Shown one piece after another: positions 56,601 through 62,600 of a DNA stretch of 64,000 nt. Source of the DNA: Gigantopelta aegis. Lineage: Eukaryota > Mollusca > Gastropoda > Neomphalida > Peltospiridae. Location of the stretch: contig NC_054699.1 in NCBI RefSeq assembly GCF_016097555.1, positions 8,256,516 through 8,320,515 of the forward strand, in the 5' to 3' direction. The notes beneath the pieces were generated by a model. The model saw only the letters and a program-made list of their open reading frames with translations. It searched no databases and was not told the DNA's origin. Position numbers and translations under genes: made by a program. How positions within the stretch are numbered: position 1 is the stretch's first letter; every line of letters begins with the position of its first letter.

Positions 56601-59600
56601 AGAGAGATGGATAAAGAAAAACATGGAGACAAAACTAATAGTCTTCCCCAGTTGGACCGGTAGGGGACTAAAATAAGGCTGGACAGTGTGTTCATTCATC
56701 ATTGTTGTCAAATAGGGAGCTGTTTATTGAAAGTATACAGGCAGAAGTGTGAAAGTTTGTTTTGTTTAATGACACCACTAAAGCACACTGACGAATTCAT
56801 CATCATTGGATGTCAAACATTTGGTCATTCTGAGATGCAGTCTTCAAAGGAAACTCACACCATTTTCCATTAGCAGCAAATGATGCACAACAGCACATAT
56901 ATACCACAGGTGTGATATATCAGTTATAGAATGGGGAGAGGGGGGCAGACATAACCCAGTGATAAAGTGCTCGCTTGGTGCACCGTCGGTGTGGGATTGA
57001 CCCCCATTAGGCTATGTTTCATCCCAACCAGTACACCACGACTGATATATCAAAGGCCGTGGTATATGCTATCCTGTCTGTGGGATGGTGCATATAAAAG
57101 ATTCCTTGCTACTAATAGAAAAAAGGTAGATTTCCTCTCAAAGACGATATGTCAAAATTACCAAATGTTTGACATCCAATAGCCAATGATTAATAAATCA
57201 GTGTGCTCTAGTGGTATCTTTAAACAAAACAACTTTTTTTCAGTACATATATACCACAGCCGTGATATATCAGTTATGGAGCACTTGTTAGATTGGGAAA
57301 AAAAACCTAACTGAATGAAGGAAAAAACGGAAGGAAATGTTTTTATTTAATGACGCACTCAACACATTTTATTTAGTTATGTCAGACACATGGTTAAGGA
57401 CCACACAGATATAGAGAGAGGAAACTTGCTGTTGCCACTTCGTGGGCTACTCTTTTCGATTAGCAGCAAGGGATCTTTTATATGCACCATTCCACAGACA
57501 GGATAGTACATACCACAACCTTTGACACACCAGTTGTGGAGCACTGGCTGGAATGAAGTTTGTTTTGTTTAACAACACCACTAGAGCATGATTTATTAAT
57601 CATCGACTATTGGATGTCAAACATATGGTAATTTTGACAGTCATAGACAGGAAACCTGCTACATTTTTGCATTAGTAGCAAAAGATCTTTTATATGTACC
57701 ATCCCACAAACAGGATAGCACATACCACGACCTTTGATATACCAGTCGTGGTGCACTAGCTGTCAGGGGAAATAGCCCAATGGGCCCACTGACAGGGATT
57801 GACCCCAGACTGACAGCGCATCAAGCGAGCGCTTTACCACTGGGCTACGTCCCGCCCCTGGCTGGAATGAGCAACAGCCCAATGCATGGGCCACCGACAG
57901 GGATCGATCCTAAACCGACTGCGTCAACTGTATGATGTCATGCATGTCACTAACCTGTGGTACTTTGGTTTCATCCACAAGTGGGTCATTAGCAGTCGAC
58001 GGAACTGCTCTTCTGCGCCGCCTCGCACCGATTGGTTCGTTTACCAGACTCTTCACAACTAGCTCACTGGTTATGTCAGTGGATCCAGCTGAAAAGAACA
58101 TAACATTTAAGAAACAATTTGGGAAAAAAGGCTGGTAGGTACAGAGTTCGCAGCCCGGTACTGGCTCCCACCCAGAGCAAGTTCCTAAGGGCTCAGTGGG
58201 TAGGTGTAAGGCCACTATGCCCTTTTCTCTCTCACTAACCACTAACAGCTAACAACTAACCCTCTGTCCTGGACAAACAGCCCAGATAGCTGAGGTGTGT
58301 GCCCAGGACAGAGCGCTTGAACCTTAATTGGATATAAGCACGAAACTAAGTTGAAACGAAATAAATAGAAACCAAAAAGATAAACATTGTTTAATTAATC
58401 ATTGGTTATTGGATGTGAGACATTTGGTAATTGTGACTCATTGTATTCATCCGAGGAAACCTGCTACATTTGGTAATTGTGACTCATTGTATTCATCCTA
58501 GGAAACCTGCTACATTTTTCATAATGCAGCAAGGGATCTTTTATATGCACTTTCCCACAAACCACGGCCTTTGACCAGTTGTGTTGCACTGGATGGAATG
58601 AGAAAAAACCCATCATTTGAGTGGATCCACCGAGGTGGTTCGATCCTGCGACTCAAACACCTCAAGCGAGCACTCAACCGACTGAACTAATTCCTGCCCC
58701 AATTAGAACAAAAGGCACTATATACTAGTGTAGCAGACAAATGGAACACAAAACAATATACAGAGATTACTATATGAGCTTGTATGTCATACTGTTTTCA
58801 AGCAATGAGTTTCAGGATTCTAGAGTTAATTTATGAATATTGGCCTTTGGTAAATACCCACCTGTTTCCAAAATAAAGAAACATACAAGTGCTTGTATAT
58901 AAGTTTGATCAAACTAGTCACATGGGAAGGTCAATGCCATTTTTAACCAATTAAATCCAATTAACTCGGCTATGTTGAACTACATGGATAATAAATACAA
59001 ATAAAAAACGTTACATTGTTGTCAGAGAAAAACGACTCCTAACGGTGAAACCAGTAAATGAAGAACATACCTTTAACAAGTCCACACGTGGCAACCATCG
59101 TCATGGCACTGCAGCCATCACCACAGTCACAGACTTCTGGGAGATTGTGATCTGCACCGGCAAACTGGACTCCATTACTCATATCCTCTACCGAGTTCTT
59201 CATGATACTAGAATATTAAAATAACAGTTTAAAAGCCGAGTGTGCTTGAACCTTAATTGGACATATATAAGCCTGAAAATCAAGTTAGCATGAGACATGG
59301 GTCGTGGTTAAGCCATCGGACATAAAGCTGGTAGGTACAGGGTTTGCAGCCCGATACAGACTCCTACAGACTCCTACTCCTACCGATTTTGAATGACTCA
59401 TGTGTAGGTGTAACACCATTATACTTCTCTATTACAAACAACTGACAAATAACTAGTAACCCACTGTCCTGGACACACAGCTCAGATACAGGTAGCTGAG
59501 GTGTGTGTCCAGGACAGTGTGCTTGAAGCGTAACTGAATGTAAGCTGAATATAAGTTGAAATGAAAGAATAACATGAAAAGGAATATTGAATGACACCTT

Positions 59601-62600
59601 GGCAGAGATATTTACAAGTAAAGTTTATTTTCTTTAATGACACCACTTTCAAACTTTCGCTAATTCTGACACCATCTACATTTTTTCATTAGCAGCAAGG
59701 GATCTTCTATATGCACTTTCCCCAAACAGGACAGCACATACCATGGCCTTTGATATATCAATTGTGGGGCAGCTGAGGATTCAAACGTATGATCAAAGTA
59801 TTGAGCAAGATCCTGCCCCTGTGGAATATTACAAGAAATGTTATTAGATTTGTTCGTTTTGTATAACAACACCACTGGCTTAGCTTAGTAACTGGTTTAA
59901 TGTGTCCATATACCACTAGGGTTTCGAACACGCCTATCCCAAGTCCGGCCTCCGATAGGATCAGGGGTCTGACTCGGGACAGGGACACCACTGGAGCACA
60001 TTGATGTTAAAAACTTGGCAATTTTGACATTTTAGAGAGAAAACCGGCTACATTTTTCCGTTAGTAGCAAGGGATTACATGTATATGCACATGATAGCAC
60101 ATACCACACCTGTGATATACCAGTCGTGATGCATTGGCTGGAACAAGAAATAACCCAATGGGCCCACTGACTAGGAACGGTCCCAGACTGACCACACATC
60201 AAGCGAGTGCTTTACCACTGGGCTAAGTCCTGCCCCTTTAAGAGAGGAAACTTTTGGTAATTTTGACATACAGTCTCAGAGAGGAAACTCACTATATTTT
60301 TCCCATTAGTAGCAAGGGATCTTTTATAAGCACCATCCCACAAACAGAACAGTACATACCATGGCCTTTGAATTAACACTTGTGGGGTGCTAGTTGGGAC
60401 AGCAAAAAAGAAAAAGACCCAGCTGAGGATGTTCAATCCTATGACAAAAGCACTTCAGGTGAGCACTCTACCACCAAGGCCTGTGCTTATAAAACATTTA
60501 GAGTCCAGACTCAATCTCAGTGACGTCACATGCATACAAATTCACACGTATACAATTTGTATGGCGTTGTCATGACATTAGTGTCTCAGACTCTATTAGT
60601 CTCGAGTCTCGACTCTTAACAGTTTTATAAGCACCAGGCCAGAACTCGATCCTGCCCCGTGGAATGTTACATTTAAGAAGGGTATTTCTGCTTCCTCAGG
60701 TCCATAGGAACCTTGGAAGGGGGTGGGGGTGGGGTGGTGGTGGTTGGACAGAGGAGGGCCACAAATCCCACTTGAGGTTCATCTTATTTACTTTTGTCCT
60801 ACTATAAGCCTCTTTACTACGGGGGGGGGGGGGGGGTAGCTCGGTGGTACAGCGCTGGCTTTTAACGTGATCGATCTAGAATTGATTCCAGTCGGTAGGC
60901 TATTTCACGTTCCAGCCAGTGCTTCACAACAGGTGTAACAAAAACCGTCTTATGTACTATCCTGTCTAACGTTATTAGTTTTATACCGCCAAGCCTCCGA
61001 GAAGTCATCTGGTGTAAGAGCGCCATCAGGTCTGTCGCTCATCTTGATGGTGTAACGATCTCCGTTGGGCAGGTAGAAGTCATTGTACACATTCCCGTCA
61101 AACATCCCGCACAAACCTACAAGGAAAGGAAAGACATTTTCAATAGATAAATGGTACCTACATGTAATTGATATGAATGTAGTATTCTATTTTTTAAACA
61201 CAATGTTGAAAATAATTTTAAATGACTTTTCCAACTTATGCATCACATTTTAAACTACTTGGTGTCTAAAATTTGGTAATTTCAATATTTGGTCAAGAGA
61301 GAAATGAGAGGAAACATCATGTATGCTTCTCTTGCTGAAAAAGCAGCAAGGGATCTTTTATATGCACTTTACCATAGCCAGAATAGTAAAAACCATGGCC
61401 TTTAGCATACCAGCTGTGAAGGGGTGAGATTTAGCACAGTCTGTTGAGAGCTCATCTGAGGTAGTTACGTCACAGGTTCGAACCACCTCCATTCTACTGA
61501 CTGGGTTTTTTCTTGTTCCAACCAGTGCACCACAACTGGTCAAAGGCCGAGGTATGTGCTTTTCTGTCTGTGGGAAAGTGCTTATAAAAGATACCTTGCT
61601 GCATTAGGAGAAATGTAGTGGGTTCCCTCTGATGACTACGTGTCAGAATTACTAAATGTTTGACACCCAATAGCTGATGCTTCATTAATCAATGTGCTCC
61701 AATATTTTTTTAAAAGGACCAATATTAGAAGAAAAAAAGAGAAGAGTTGATAAAGAGCAGTCAGTCCTTCAACATACTGCACCTCAAGCGAGTGCTCTAC
61801 CACTAAGCTACACCATTATGCTACATCATGCCCAAAAACTACAGGAAACACAAGATTTAAAATTATTAGCTATATGTATCTTATTATAGAAACCAAGTAA
61901 AACAATTATTTACAAGCAAATAACTATTTCTGAAAAACACAACCATAAAAAACCTAAAAAAAACCCTCACAAAAACAAAAATTAAAAACCCCTTAAACCC
62001 TGGCCCAGAAAGAAACAGATGAGTATGGGTGAAAGATTTAATCATTCTGACACAGAATGACACATTCTTCAGATGAAAAGGAAGGAAATGTTTTAGTTAA
62101 CGATGTACTTAACACATTTTAATAATGGTTATATGGTGTCGGACATATGGTAAAGGACCACATAGATATTCAAAGAGGAAAGCTGCTGTCATCACTTCAT
62201 GGGCTACTCTTTTCAATTAGCAGCAAGGGATCTTTTATATGCACCATCCCACAGACAGGGTAGTACATACCACGGCCTTTGATATACCAGTTGTGGTGCA
62301 CTAGCTGGAACATGAAATAGCCCAATGAGTCCCACGACCGGGATCGATCCGAGACCCACCGCGCATCGAGCGAGCTCTTTACAACTGGCCTACGCCCCGC
62401 CCCAGTCTTCAGATGAAACCTGCTACTTTTTTCAATTAGCAACAAGGGAAGTTTTATATGTGTTTTCTCAAACAAAGGACAGCATATAACAAAGCCTTTG
62501 ATATACCCGTTGGGACATACTGGTAATACAATGCCCCCCCCCCCCCAACCCACCACCCCATGGTACAACCATAGCACCTCAGGTAAGTGCTCAAGTAACT

